The notes under the pieces are model-generated. The model was not told the DNA's origin. It saw only the letters and a program-made list of their open reading frames with translations, and did not search any database. Positions 6,589 through 14,278 of a DNA stretch of 25,809 nt are shown here, one piece after another. Position 1 is the stretch's first letter. Each line of letters opens with the position of its first letter. The stretch is from JANYIP01 sp031394045 (GTDB taxonomy: Bacteria > Actinomycetota > Actinomycetes > Prado026), in assembly GCA_031394045.1 (NCBI GenBank), contig JANMWN010000291.1, forward strand, positions 1 through 25,809, written 5' to 3'. Position numbers and translations under genes: made by a program.

Positions 6589-8217
6589 TCAGCCGGCCCG
6601 GCCGAGACGACGACGGATCGACGCCTTCTTGCGGTCCGCCAGCACCTGCTTGACGACATTGCGCCCGGGCACCCCGGTCACGCCACCTCCACCGTGGGTG
6701 GCCGAGCCGGCCTGGTACAGCCCGCGGATCGGCGTACGCAGGTCGGCGAAGCCTGCGGCCGGCCGGGCGTGGAACATCTGCCCGACGGTGAGCTCGCCGT
6801 GGAAGATGTTGCCGCCGATCAGGCCGTACTCGTGCTCCATGGTGTGCGGGCCGATGACCTGGCGGTGCAGCACCGAGCCGGCGAAGCCGGGGGCGACCTC
6901 GTCCATCCGGGCGACGAGGCGGTCGGCGTACGACTCGAGCTCGGCTGCGTGCGGCTCGGCGTTCCAGGTGTGGGGCACCCACTGGGTGAACATCGAGACG
7001 ATGTGCTGACCCTCGGGCGCCAGCGAGTCGTCGAAGACGCTGGGGATGCAGATGTCGGCGAAGGGCAACGTGGCCGGCCGGCCGGACACCGCTTCCTGGT
7101 AGGCGTTCTCGATGTCGTCCATCGACTCGGCCAGGACGATCGTGCCCCCGTGCACCTCCGGGTCGTAGCCCGGCTTGGCCGCGAACTCAGGCAGCCGGTC
7201 GACCGCGAAGTTCACCTTAACGGTGCCGCTGCGCGACTTCCAGGTCTCGATCTCCTCGACGAAGTCGGCCGGCAGGTCGCGGCGGTCGATCAGCTGCAGG
7301 AACGAGATCTGCGGGTGCGCGGTCGTGATGACGGTGGGCGCGGTGAGCACCTCGCCCGACTCGAGCACGACGCCGGTCGCGGCACCACCGGTCGACGTGA
7401 TCCGGCTGACCGTCACGTCGGTACGGATCTGCGCGCCGAACGAGCGGGCTGCCCCGGCGAGCGCGTTGCTGACACCGCCCATGCCGCCACGGGGGAAGCC
7501 CCACTCGCCGGTCTGGCCCTCGCCGCTGATGTCGCCCATGTGGTGGTGCAGCATCACGTACGCGGTGCCGGCCGAGCGCGGCCCCGCCCAGGTGCCGATG
7601 ACACCGGAGACGGCCAGCACGCCCTTGATGGCGTCGGACTCGAAGGCGTCGTCGACCAGGTCGGCGATGCTCGACGTCATCAGCCGGGTGATGTCGACGG
7701 CCTTGCGCGCGTCGACGTCCTTGAGCCGTCGTAGCAGCAGTGCCTGCCGGGCCAGGTCGGCCGGGCGGCGTGAGCCGACCTTGGGAGGGATGTCGCCGAG
7801 CAGGGGGCCGAGGATCTTGGCGATCTCGTCCAGCTTGCGGTCCCAGACATCGATCGCGTCGGCGTCCTTGGACGAGAACTTCTGGATCTGCTCACGGCGC
7901 CGGGCGTGGTCGGCGGGCAGCTGGAGGTACTGCCCGTCGCGACGGGGCGCGAAGTAGGGCCCCTGGGGGTAGACGTGGTAGCCGTGCTGCTCGAGGTCGA
8001 GGTCGCGCACCAGGCTCGGCGGCAGCAGCGAGACGACGTACGACAGGGATGTCACCGTGTAGTCAGGACCGAACGGGTGCTCGCTGACCGCCGCGCCGCC
8101 GACGATCCCGCGCTTCTCCAGCACGACCGTGCGCAGCCCCTGCTTGGCCAGGTAGGCCGCGGCGACGAGCCCGTTGTGACCACCACCGACGACGATCACG
8201 TCGTAGGCGTTGCTCAT
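6589..8217 (-). CDS. Phytoene dehydrogenase-like FAD/NAD(P)-binding oxidoreductase
   Basis: A 542-residue flavoprotein of the CrtI/amine-oxidase superfamily, closest in look to the PYROXD2-like branch found widely in bacteria outside carotenoid pathways. The N-terminus has the Rossmann motif VIVVGGGHNGLVAAAYLAKQG (7-27, quoted in part) and LEKRGIVGGAAVSE (33-46). The C-terminus has the FAD-binding block GLYQAGSATHGGGGVTG (499-515), with a tail rich in Arg/Lys. The start at ATG 8217 is preceded by a 72-base gap containing a dyad, so it may begin a transcript separate from the transporter genes upstream. Its stop lies 5 bases before Rieske copy 2. No carotenoid genes are nearby, so a role in oxidising the imported compound or an intermediate is more plausible than carotenoid synthesis, but the reaction is unknown. 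Confidence 0.88.
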   Translation of the reverse strand: MSNAYDVIVVGGGHNGLVAAAYLAKQGLRTVVLEKRGIVGGAAVSEHPFGPDYTVTSLSYVVSLLPPSLVRDLDLEQHGYHVYPQGPYFAPRRDGQYLQLPADHARRREQIQKFSSKDADAIDVWDRKLDEIAKILGPLLGDIPPKVGSRRPADLARQALLLRRLKDVDARKAVDITRLMTSSIADLVDDAFESDAIKGVLAVSGVIGTWAGPRSAGTAYVMLHHHMGDISGEGQTGEWGFPRGGMGGVSNALAGAARSFGAQIRTDVTVSRITSTGGAATGVVLESGEVLTAPTVITTAHPQISFLQLIDRRDLPADFVEEIETWKSRSGTVKVNFAVDRLPEFAAKPGYDPEVHGGTIVLAESMDDIENAYQEAVSGRPATLPFADICIPSVFDDSLAPEGQHIVSMFTQWVPHTWNAEPHAAELESYADRLVARMDEVAPGFAGSVLHRQVIGPHTMEHEYGLIGGNIFHGELTVGQMFHARPAAGFADLRTPIRGLYQAGSATHGGGGVTGVPGRNVVKQVLADRKKASIRRRLGRAG

Positions 8218-8255
8218 CGGCGCTCCCGTGGCTGCTCGTCGGTACGTGCTCGCTC

Positions 8256-8279
8256 CTTACTGACTCACGCAACAGTAAG
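8256..8279. promoter_or_regulatory. Operator-like dyad CTTACTG-N10-CAGTAAG upstream of the FAD oxidoreductase gene
   Basis: Perfect 7-bp arms at 8256-8262 and 8273-8279 separated by 10 bases, in the 72-base gap between the ATPase stop and the FAD gene start. Size and symmetry fit a TetR-family operator. On the minus strand TACTGT (8277-8272) inside it could be a -10 hexamer. Related blocks occur at 3650-3673 and 14199-14222, which suggests the cluster regulator binds here. Terminator function is less likely because no T-run follows. Confidence 0.5.
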
Positions 8280-8289
8280 CATCGCACGA

Positions 8290-9321
8290 CTAGGTGCCTG
8301 TGAGGAAGCAGGATGCCAGATGTCCTTGCGACGCGGGCAGCACCGGCAGCTCGGTGCCGCTGCAGTGTGCGTCCACCCCGGCGGCCGCGGCGGCCCCGGA
8401 GGCCAGTGCCGGGCAGCGCGGGTGGAAGCGGCAGCCCCCGGGGATGTTCGTCGGGTCCGGTGGCTCGCCCATCAGGACGACCGCCTCCACATGCTCGATC
8501 TCCGGAACCACCGAGAGCAGGGCTCTGGTGTACGGATGCTTCGGGTGCGCGAGCACGTCCTCGGTGGGGCCGATCTCGACGATGCGACCGAGGTACATCA
8601 CCGCGATGCGGTCGGCGATGTTCCACGCCAGGCCCAGGTCGTGCGTCACGACAAGCACGGTCAGGCCCAGCTCGTCCCGCAGCTTCAGCAGCAGGGCCAG
8701 GATCTCGCCGCGCACAGAGGCGTCCAGCGACGACACCGGCTCGTCGGCGACGATGACCGACGGTTCGAGCACGAGGGCGCCGGCGATGACCACGCGCTGC
8801 CGCTGGCCGCCGGAGAGCTCGTGCGGGTAGGACAGGAAGAACCGCTCGGGCGGGCGCAGGCCGGCCCGCGAGAGTGCTTGGGACACCAGGGCCTTCTCGT
8901 CGCCGGGCACTTTGTGGATGCGCAGCCCCTCGGCGACGGCCTCGTACACCGTGTGCCTGGGGTTGAGGGCGCCCGACGGGTCCTGCAGCACCATCTGGAC
9001 ACTGCGGCGGTAGGCCTTCAGCGCCCGAGCGGAGTAGCCGAGCACGTTGCCCAGGTGGACCACACGACCCCGGGTCGGGGGGACGAGCCCGAGGATCGCC
9101 CGGGCCAGCGTGGTCTTGCCGCAGCCGGACTCGCCGACCAGTGCGAGGATCTCGCCCTTCGCCACGGCCAGGCGTACGCCGTCGACAGCCCTGGCAGGGC
9201 GGTTGCCGCCGCGAGCCGCGAACGTCACGGCCAGGTCCTCGACCTCGATCGCGGCGCGGGACCCCGTCTTGGTCAGGCTCGGCCCGGTCGTACCGGCGTC
9301 CGGCACCCACGGATCGCTCAT
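8290..9321 (-). CDS. Peptide-type ABC importer ATPase (DppF/OppF-like)
   Basis: A 343-residue importer ATPase. Walker A is GESGCGKTT (63-71), the signature is LSGGQRQR (169-176), Walker B is VIVADEP (189-195), and the switch histidine is in THDLG (226-230). The C-terminal oligopeptide-transporter extension is present, with HPYTRALL (262-269) and the cysteine-bearing block CRFHPRCP (297-304). By family it hydrolyses ATP to drive uptake of peptides or peptide-like or small cationic solutes. The ATG at 9321 overlaps the stop of the other ATPase gene (ATGA), preferred over the 27-codon upstream extension, which is low-complexity antisense sequence. It is the last transporter gene of the importer set, followed after 72 bases by the catabolic enzymes, so the imported solute is probably their substrate. 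Confidence 0.93.
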   Translation of the reverse strand: MSDPWVPDAGTTGPSLTKTGSRAAIEVEDLAVTFAARGGNRPARAVDGVRLAVAKGEILALVGESGCGKTTLARAILGLVPPTRGRVVHLGNVLGYSARALKAYRRSVQMVLQDPSGALNPRHTVYEAVAEGLRIHKVPGDEKALVSQALSRAGLRPPERFFLSYPHELSGGQRQRVVIAGALVLEPSVIVADEPVSSLDASVRGEILALLLKLRDELGLTVLVVTHDLGLAWNIADRIAVMYLGRIVEIGPTEDVLAHPKHPYTRALLSVVPEIEHVEAVVLMGEPPDPTNIPGGCRFHPRCPALASGAAAAAGVDAHCSGTELPVLPASQGHLASCFLTGT

Positions 9322-10286
9322 GGTGCCCCCGTCCCGACGAGGTGACAGGCAGCGGTGCGTCCGGCGGTGGCAGCTGCCAGGGGTGGGTCGTCGGTGGTGC
9401 ACACCGGCATCGCGACCGGGCAGCGTTCGTGGAACGCGCAGCCGGTCGGCAGGTGGGCCGGGTCCGGCGGGTCGCCGGGCAACCCCTTCGGCGCACGGCG
9501 CGAGGAGGGGTCGCCGACCGTGGGGAACGCGGCCGAGAGCGCGCCGCTGTACGGGTGGAGGGCCTGGGTGAACACCTGTTCGGCCGGTCCCTCCTCGACG
9601 ACCTGGCCGGCGTACATGACGGCGACGCGGTCGCAGGTGGTACCGAGCACCGAGAGGTCGTGGCTGATCATCAGCAGGCCGACGTCGAGCTCGCGCACGA
9701 GCGAGGTCATCAGGTCGAGCACCTGGGCCTGCACCATGACGTCCAGGGCGGTGGTCGGTTCGTCGGCGATGATCAGCTTGGGGCTGCAGGCCAGCGCCAT
9801 CGCGATCATCACGCGCTGCTTCTGGCCGCCCGAGAGCTGGTGCGGGTAGGCGTCGGCCCGGCGGGGGGGAAGCCCCACCTGCTCGAGCAGGGCGGTCACC
9901 CGCTTGGCTGCGTCGCGCTCGCTCACCTTCTCGTGCAGCAGGATCGGCTCGGCGATCTGCCGCCCGATGGTGCGTACCGGGTTGAGCGAGTGCAGCGCCC
10001 CCTGGAAGATGATCGAGGCCTCCGCCCAGCGCACCGCGCGCAGCCGGCCGAACTTCATCGTCAGCACGTCCTCGCCGTCGAGCAGCACCTCGCCGGTGAC
10101 CTTGGCGTTCGCGGGCGAGAGCCGCAGCACGGTGGCAGCGATGGTCGACTTGCCGCAGCCGGACTCGCCGGCTACGCCGAGGATCTCGCCGCTGTCGACG
10201 GCCAGGGTGACCCCGCGCACCGCGGGGACCGGCCCCGCGCCGGTGCGGTACGTGACGCTCAGGTCCTTGAGCTGGAGCAGGGTCAC
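9318..10286 (-). CDS. Peptide-type ABC importer ATPase (DppD/OppD-like)
   Basis: A 322-residue ATPase paired with the DppF-like one. Walker A is GESGCGKST (40-48), the signature is LSGGQKQR (151-158), Walker B is LIIADEPTTALD (171-182), and SHDLSV (208-213) carries the switch histidine. The typical C-terminal extension has HPYSGALSAAFP (244-255) and CAFHERCP (283-290). The GTG at 10286 is one base after the stop of the permease gene; residues from MTLLQLKDLSVTY match the family start, whereas the longer reading is Arg/Trp-rich antisense-like sequence. It overlaps the next ATPase by ATGA. It acts at the inner face of the membrane with the two permeases. Substrate is inferred only from the neighbouring amine-catabolism genes. 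Confidence 0.93.
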   Translation of the reverse strand: MTLLQLKDLSVTYRTGAGPVPAVRGVTLAVDSGEILGVAGESGCGKSTIAATVLRLSPANAKVTGEVLLDGEDVLTMKFGRLRAVRWAEASIIFQGALHSLNPVRTIGRQIAEPILLHEKVSERDAAKRVTALLEQVGLPPRRADAYPHQLSGGQKQRVMIAMALACSPKLIIADEPTTALDVMVQAQVLDLMTSLVRELDVGLLMISHDLSVLGTTCDRVAVMYAGQVVEEGPAEQVFTQALHPYSGALSAAFPTVGDPSSRRAPKGLPGDPPDPAHLPTGCAFHERCPVAMPVCTTDDPPLAAATAGRTAACHLVGTGAP

Positions 10287-10287
10287 C

Positions 10288-11235
10288 TCAGCGCTCCCGC
10301 AGCCGGGGGTTGAGCACGGTCTCCAGCGCACGTCCCACGAGGGTGAACGCCAGCACCACCAGGATGATCGCGATGCCGGGCGGGTAGAGGTACCACCACG
10401 CACCGGCCGAGATCGCTCCCTCGTTGAAGGCGCTCTCGAGCATGGAGCCCCACGAGGGGTGCAGCGGGTCGCCCTGCCCGAGGAACGAGAGCGTCGTCTC
10501 CGTGAGGATCGACCCGGCGACCGTCAGGGTGGTGTTGGCGAAGACCAGCGGGGTCACGTTGGGCAGGATGTAGCGGGTCATCTGCCGCCAGTGCCCGGCA
10601 CCGAGCGCCTTGGCCCGCTCGATGTACGGCCGACCCTCGATCGAGAGCGTCTGCGCGCGGATCAGCCGTGCGGTCGAGGCCCAGCTGGTCACGCCGATGA
10701 CCAGGATGAGGACGGCCAGCTGTGGCAGCCGGTCCTTCAGGACGGTCGAGAGCACCAGGGCCAACGGCAGGAACGGGATCACCAGGAACCACTCGGTGAA
10801 CCGGCTGAGCGCACCACCGACCCAGCCCGGGAAGTGCCCCGACGCGATGCCGATGAGGGTGCCGATGACCATCGCGACGATCGAGGCGGAGAAGCCGACC
10901 GTCAGCGAGATCCGGGAACCCCAGATGAGCAGGGTCAGGATCGAGCGGCCCTGCTTGTCGGTGCCGAGCCAGTAGTGCGTGCCGGTGTCCGCGTCGGTGT
11001 ACGGCGGGTGGATCGGCTTGCCGGTGGCCAGCGTGACGTCCAGCCCGCTGCTGTCGGCCAGGACCGGCGCCAGGATCGCGACCAGCACGAAGAACAGCAG
11101 CACGACCAGCCCGACCACGCCGGACCGCTGGCCCCTGAACTCCTTCCACACCCGGGCTGACGACGCCCGGCGCCTGGTCCAGGCCAGCGAGCTGGCCGAC
11201 TTGGCGGCGATGTCGGTCTTGACCTGCGTGCTCAT
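10288..11235 (-). CDS. Peptide-type ABC importer permease (DppC/OppC-like)
   Basis: A 315-residue integral membrane permease. After a basic N-terminus (SRRR/VWKEFRGQRSG) comes a first membrane segment at about 40-60, then the conserved HYWLGTDKQGRSILTLLIWG block (87-106) typical of DppC proteins, and further hydrophobic segments at about 110-132, 150-166, 172-186, 228-246 and 284-304. The cytoplasmic EAA-type loop that contacts the ATPases is IERAKALGAGHWRQMTRYIL (205-224). The ATG at 11235 overlaps the stop of the DppB-like gene by ATGA, so the permeases are translationally coupled. The sequence is complete and intact. Confidence 0.94.
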   Translation of the reverse strand: MSTQVKTDIAAKSASSLAWTRRRASSARVWKEFRGQRSGVVGLVVLLFFVLVAILAPVLADSSGLDVTLATGKPIHPPYTDADTGTHYWLGTDKQGRSILTLLIWGSRISLTVGFSASIVAMVIGTLIGIASGHFPGWVGGALSRFTEWFLVIPFLPLALVLSTVLKDRLPQLAVLILVIGVTSWASTARLIRAQTLSIEGRPYIERAKALGAGHWRQMTRYILPNVTPLVFANTTLTVAGSILTETTLSFLGQGDPLHPSWGSMLESAFNEGAISAGAWWYLYPPGIAIILVVLAFTLVGRALETVLNPRLRER

Positions 11236-12281
11236 GAGGGCCGTACCCGCGGGTCGAGCCGGGGGTAGGTCAGGTCGGCCACCAGGTTGGCCAGGATGAT
11301 CGCGCCGGAGAAGAGCAGGAAGAGCCCCTGGAGGACAGGGAAGTCAGGGACGCTCAGCGCGGTGTACGACAGCAGCCCGAGCCCGGGGATCGAGAACACG
11401 GTCTCGATGGTGATGGCACCGCCGACCACGAACCCGATGTTCAGGATGATCAGCGTGAAGGACGGCAGCAGCGCGTTCGGGACGGCGTGCTTCTTGCGTA
11501 CGTCGGAGTCCCGAAGGCCCTTGGCCCGCGCGGTGACCAGGTAGTCCTCGCCCATCTCGTCGAGCAGCGAGGACCGCATGACCAGCGAGTACTCCGCGAG
11601 GTAGCCAAGGGTCAGCGTGATCACGGGGAGCGTAAGGTGCTGCATCACGTCGAGCACGCCCTGCACCGAGGCGGCATCGACCCCAGGGGTGATCAGCCCG
11701 CTGGTCGGGAAGATGCCCGGGATCGGGCCGAACCCCTGGGCGAACAGCAGGATCAGGATCAGGCCGAGCCAGAACTCGGGCATCGCGTAGAGAGTGAGCG
11801 TCGCGCCGGTCGAGATCCGGTCGAACTTGCTGTCGCGCCGCCAGGCCGAGTGGATCCCGATCCACAGGCCGATGATCGTGCACAGGATCGTGGAGATGCC
11901 GACCAGCAGGATGGTCGGCCAGATCCGGTCGGCGATCACGGTGGTCACCGGCTGCCGGTACTTGTACGAGATCCCGAGGTCGCCGTGCGCGAGCCGTTCC
12001 AGGTACTTGAAGAACTGCACCCAGAGCGGGTCGCCGAGCCCGAACTGCTTGCGGATCTCGGCGATCTGCTCGGAGCTGATCGCGTGGTTCCGGGTCAGCT
12101 GCTTGACCGGGTCGGCCGGCAGCACCCGGAAGAGGAAGAAGTTGAAGACCGCCACGAAGAACAACGTGCCCACGGACGAGAGGATCTTGCCGAGGACGTA
12201 CCTCAGGTTGCCGTTGCCACCGCCGCCACCTGAGGGGTCAGGGGCGGCGGCGGTGGCCTCGGCTGCGAGCGTGACCGCCAC
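11232..12281 (-). CDS. Peptide-type ABC importer permease (DppB/OppB-like)
   Basis: A 349-residue membrane permease with a family-typical DppB layout: a first membrane segment at about 34-54, the FFLFRVLPADPV block (47-59), an extracytoplasmic stretch containing FGLGDPLWVQF (80-90), then WPTILLVGISTILCTIIGLW (121-140) and several later segments. The EAA loop is DYLVTARAKGLRDSDVRKKH (246-265), and IETVFSIPGLG (292-302) is a conserved late motif. The GTG at 12281 lies 3 bases after the stop of the binding-protein gene. The first 26 residues are Ala/Gly-rich and longer than usual, so a slightly later start cannot be excluded. It forms the translocation channel with the DppC-like partner. Confidence 0.94.
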   Translation of the reverse strand: MAVTLAAEATAAAPDPSGGGGGNGNLRYVLGKILSSVGTLFFVAVFNFFLFRVLPADPVKQLTRNHAISSEQIAEIRKQFGLGDPLWVQFFKYLERLAHGDLGISYKYRQPVTTVIADRIWPTILLVGISTILCTIIGLWIGIHSAWRRDSKFDRISTGATLTLYAMPEFWLGLILILLFAQGFGPIPGIFPTSGLITPGVDAASVQGVLDVMQHLTLPVITLTLGYLAEYSLVMRSSLLDEMGEDYLVTARAKGLRDSDVRKKHAVPNALLPSFTLIILNIGFVVGGAITIETVFSIPGLGLLSYTALSVPDFPVLQGLFLLFSGAIILANLVADLTYPRLDPRVRPS

Positions 12282-12284
12282 CGG

Positions 12285-14150
12285 CTACTCCCGGTCGTCG
12301 GCCGGCCGGCGGCTGCGCGCCATGAACAGCCCGCCCAGCCCGAGCAGGACGATCACTCCGGCCGCGACCCCGACGATCAGCCCGGTCGAGCTGCTGCTCG
12401 ACGCGGCCGCGGCTGTGGTCGCGCTGACCGGCTCGATGTTGCGGTAGCTCCATGTCCCGTACTGGAAGAGCAGCGACCCCTTCGGGTCGGGCTGCGGCTT
12501 GAAGCCGGTGAAGCGGTCGCTGCGGTAGGCCTCGAGGTTGGCGTAGTAGTACGTCACGACGTAGGGCGCGTCGTCGTAGAGCATCTGCTGCATCTGCTTG
12601 ACGATGACGTCCCGTGCCTTGAGGTCGGTCGTGGTCGACTGCTGGGCGTACAACGCGTCGTAGGCAGGGTTGCAGTAGAAGCTGTCCGAGAGACCGGCCG
12701 AGATGGTCGAGCCGTCCTTGGTGCTCCGCGAGGAGCACAGGAAGGTCGACAGCTGGTAGTCGGGGTCGGGCTCGACGACCCAGCCCCACTCGAACAGGTC
12801 GAAGGCGCCGTCCCCGATGATCTGGGTCAGGTTGTCCTCGGACACGATCTGCGTCTTGACCTCGATCCCGATCTTGGCCAGCCAGCCGGCGATGTACTGC
12901 ACGGAGTCCTTGGACGTCGGGCTGTCCGACCGGCCGAAGAGCCGGAAGCTGAGCCGCTTGCCGCCACCGGGCATCGTCCGGATCCCGTCGGCGCCCTTGG
13001 TGTAGCCGGCGTCGTCGAGGATCTGGTTGGCCTTGTCGAGGTCGAACTTGCGGGTCTGGTCGCCCGGGTCGTAGTGCTCGTCCGCGTAGATCGTCGGGAT
13101 GATCGAGGTGCCTTCCTCGCCGTAGCCGCCGAGGACCTTCTTGACCAGGGTCGCCGTGTCGACCGCGTAGTTGATCGCCTGCCGGACCCGCTTGTCCTTG
13201 AGCGCCGGGTGGCCGTCGCCGATCGGGACGCCGGCGTCCGTAGCCGCTCCGGTGTTCATCGAGAGCTCGTCGAAGCCGGTGTACTCAGCTGGGACCGTCT
13301 TGATGTTCTTGACGTTCTGCAGCGACTCGTACGCCGTCGACCCGATGCTGTCCGCGAAGTCGATCTCGCCCTTCTTCAGGGCGGCGACCATGGTGTCCTC
13401 ACTCTGGAAGATCCGGAAGACGAGCTCCTTGATCTTCGGCGCGCCCGCCCAGTAGTTCGGGTTGGCCTTGAAGCGGATGAACTGGCCGACCACGTGCTCC
13501 TCGAAGATGAACGGACCGGAGCCGACGATGGGCTCGTTCTTGACGGTCTGCGCCTGCTTCTCGCTGATGTTCTTCCAGATGTGCTCGGGCAGGATGTAGA
13601 CGGCCAGCCGCAGCATGATCGGGGTCGGCTTGCTGGTCGTGAGGATCAGCGTGGTGTCGTCGGGCGCCTCGGCCTTGGTCATGTTGGTGACGTAGCTGCC
13701 GTAGTTGTTCTGCTCGAACGAGCCGTTGATGATCCGGTTGAACGTGTACGCGGCGTCATGCGCGGTCAGCGGCACTCCGTCGGACCACTTGAGGCCGGCC
13801 CGGATCTTGTACGTCCAGACCAGGTGGTCGGCCGACTCGGTCGGCAGCGCCTCGGCCAGCTGCGGGACCGGCGAGAAGTCCTTCTGGCTGTAGCCGAGCA
13901 GGGTGTCGTAGGTCACGCCCCAGGCCTCGTACGACGACGACAGGATGCCGACGAACGGGTTGAGCGAGTCGACGTCCTGCAGGAACCCGACGGTGAAGGT
14001 CGACTTCGCGGCCGCAGCCGGCGATGCGGCGCTGCCGGTGGGGGTCGGTGAGGCGGAGTCCGCGAAAGCCACGGACGGCGCGAGGGCCAGCGCCGCGACA
14101 GCGAGGGCGGCGGCGAGCCGCCGCCGCCGACTACTGGGGAAGACGGTCAT
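12285..14150 (-). CDS. Peptide-type ABC substrate-binding protein with C-terminal membrane anchor (SBP_bac_5)
   Basis: A 621-residue extracytoplasmic solute-binding protein of the DppA/OppA class. Residues 1-30 are a signal peptide (SRRRR, then a hydrophobic core ending APSVAFA). No lipobox cysteine follows. FTVGFLQDVDSLNPFVGIL (52-70) and the later SDGVPLTAHDAAYTFNRI block are typical family sequence. The C-terminus has a Ser-rich stretch then a hydrophobic span (about 590-610, GLIVGVAAGVIVLLGLGGLF) followed by ARSRRP, so the protein is probably held by a C-terminal helix instead of a lipid. The ATG at 14150 has GGAGG about 6 bases upstream; the longer frame to 14258 lacks this and reads a low-complexity N-terminus. 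It is the first gene of the importer operon. Ligand unknown, possibly a betaine-like or N-methylated compound. Confidence 0.9.
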   Translation of the reverse strand: MTVFPSSRRRRLAAALAVAALALAPSVAFADSASPTPTGSAASPAAAAKSTFTVGFLQDVDSLNPFVGILSSSYEAWGVTYDTLLGYSQKDFSPVPQLAEALPTESADHLVWTYKIRAGLKWSDGVPLTAHDAAYTFNRIINGSFEQNNYGSYVTNMTKAEAPDDTTLILTTSKPTPIMLRLAVYILPEHIWKNISEKQAQTVKNEPIVGSGPFIFEEHVVGQFIRFKANPNYWAGAPKIKELVFRIFQSEDTMVAALKKGEIDFADSIGSTAYESLQNVKNIKTVPAEYTGFDELSMNTGAATDAGVPIGDGHPALKDKRVRQAINYAVDTATLVKKVLGGYGEEGTSIIPTIYADEHYDPGDQTRKFDLDKANQILDDAGYTKGADGIRTMPGGGKRLSFRLFGRSDSPTSKDSVQYIAGWLAKIGIEVKTQIVSEDNLTQIIGDGAFDLFEWGWVVEPDPDYQLSTFLCSSRSTKDGSTISAGLSDSFYCNPAYDALYAQQSTTTDLKARDVIVKQMQQMLYDDAPYVVTYYYANLEAYRSDRFTGFKPQPDPKGSLLFQYGTWSYRNIEPVSATTAAAASSSSSTGLIVGVAAGVIVLLGLGGLFMARSRRPADDRE

Positions 14151-14198
14151 CCATGCCTCCGGATTTGGGGGGGGGTCGAGATCATCGTGCGTGCTGGC

Positions 14199-14222
14199 GG
14201 GACTGTTTGACGGGTCAGCAGG
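14199..14222. promoter_or_regulatory. Possible third copy of the cluster operator, upstream of the binding-protein gene
   Basis: The block starting GGGACTGTTTGACGG, ending at 14222, matches the reverse complement of the 8256-8279 dyad at 14 of 24 positions (ACTGTT and GTCAG conserved) and keeps the CTG-N10-CAG spacing. It lies 49 bases before the binding-protein start and about 57 bases before the oligopeptidase start. Symmetry of the outer arms is poor, so this is only a candidate. Confidence 0.3.
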
Positions 14223-14240
14223 CGGGTCGTGGCCGAACTG

Positions 14241-14271
14241 TTGTCGTTCCGTTGGCAAGGGGCGCTAGGTT
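14241..14271 (+). promoter_or_regulatory. Candidate leaderless promoter of the oligopeptidase B-like gene
   Basis: TTGTCG (14241-14246) and TAGGTT (14266-14271) are separated by 19 bases. The -10 ends 7 bases before the ATG at 14279, so transcription would begin at or next to the start codon. No ribosome-binding site is seen before the ATG, consistent with a leaderless mRNA. The 19-base spacer is long, which lowers confidence in the -35. Confidence 0.45.
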
Positions 14272-14278
14272 CCCGCCC

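Noticed and set aside
6589..8217. Carotenoid pathway phytoene desaturase
   Set aside because: CrtI-like fold only; no carotenoid genes are near and the neighbours are amine catabolism genes.
10287..10403. 39-codon extension of the DppD-like ATPase
   Set aside because: Overlaps the permease coding end, reads Trp/Arg-rich sequence, and the GTG right after the permease stop fits the family start.
14151..14258. 36-codon extension of the binding protein
   Set aside because: It would put a Pro/Asp-rich stretch before the signal peptide; the ATG at 14150 has GGAGG in place.
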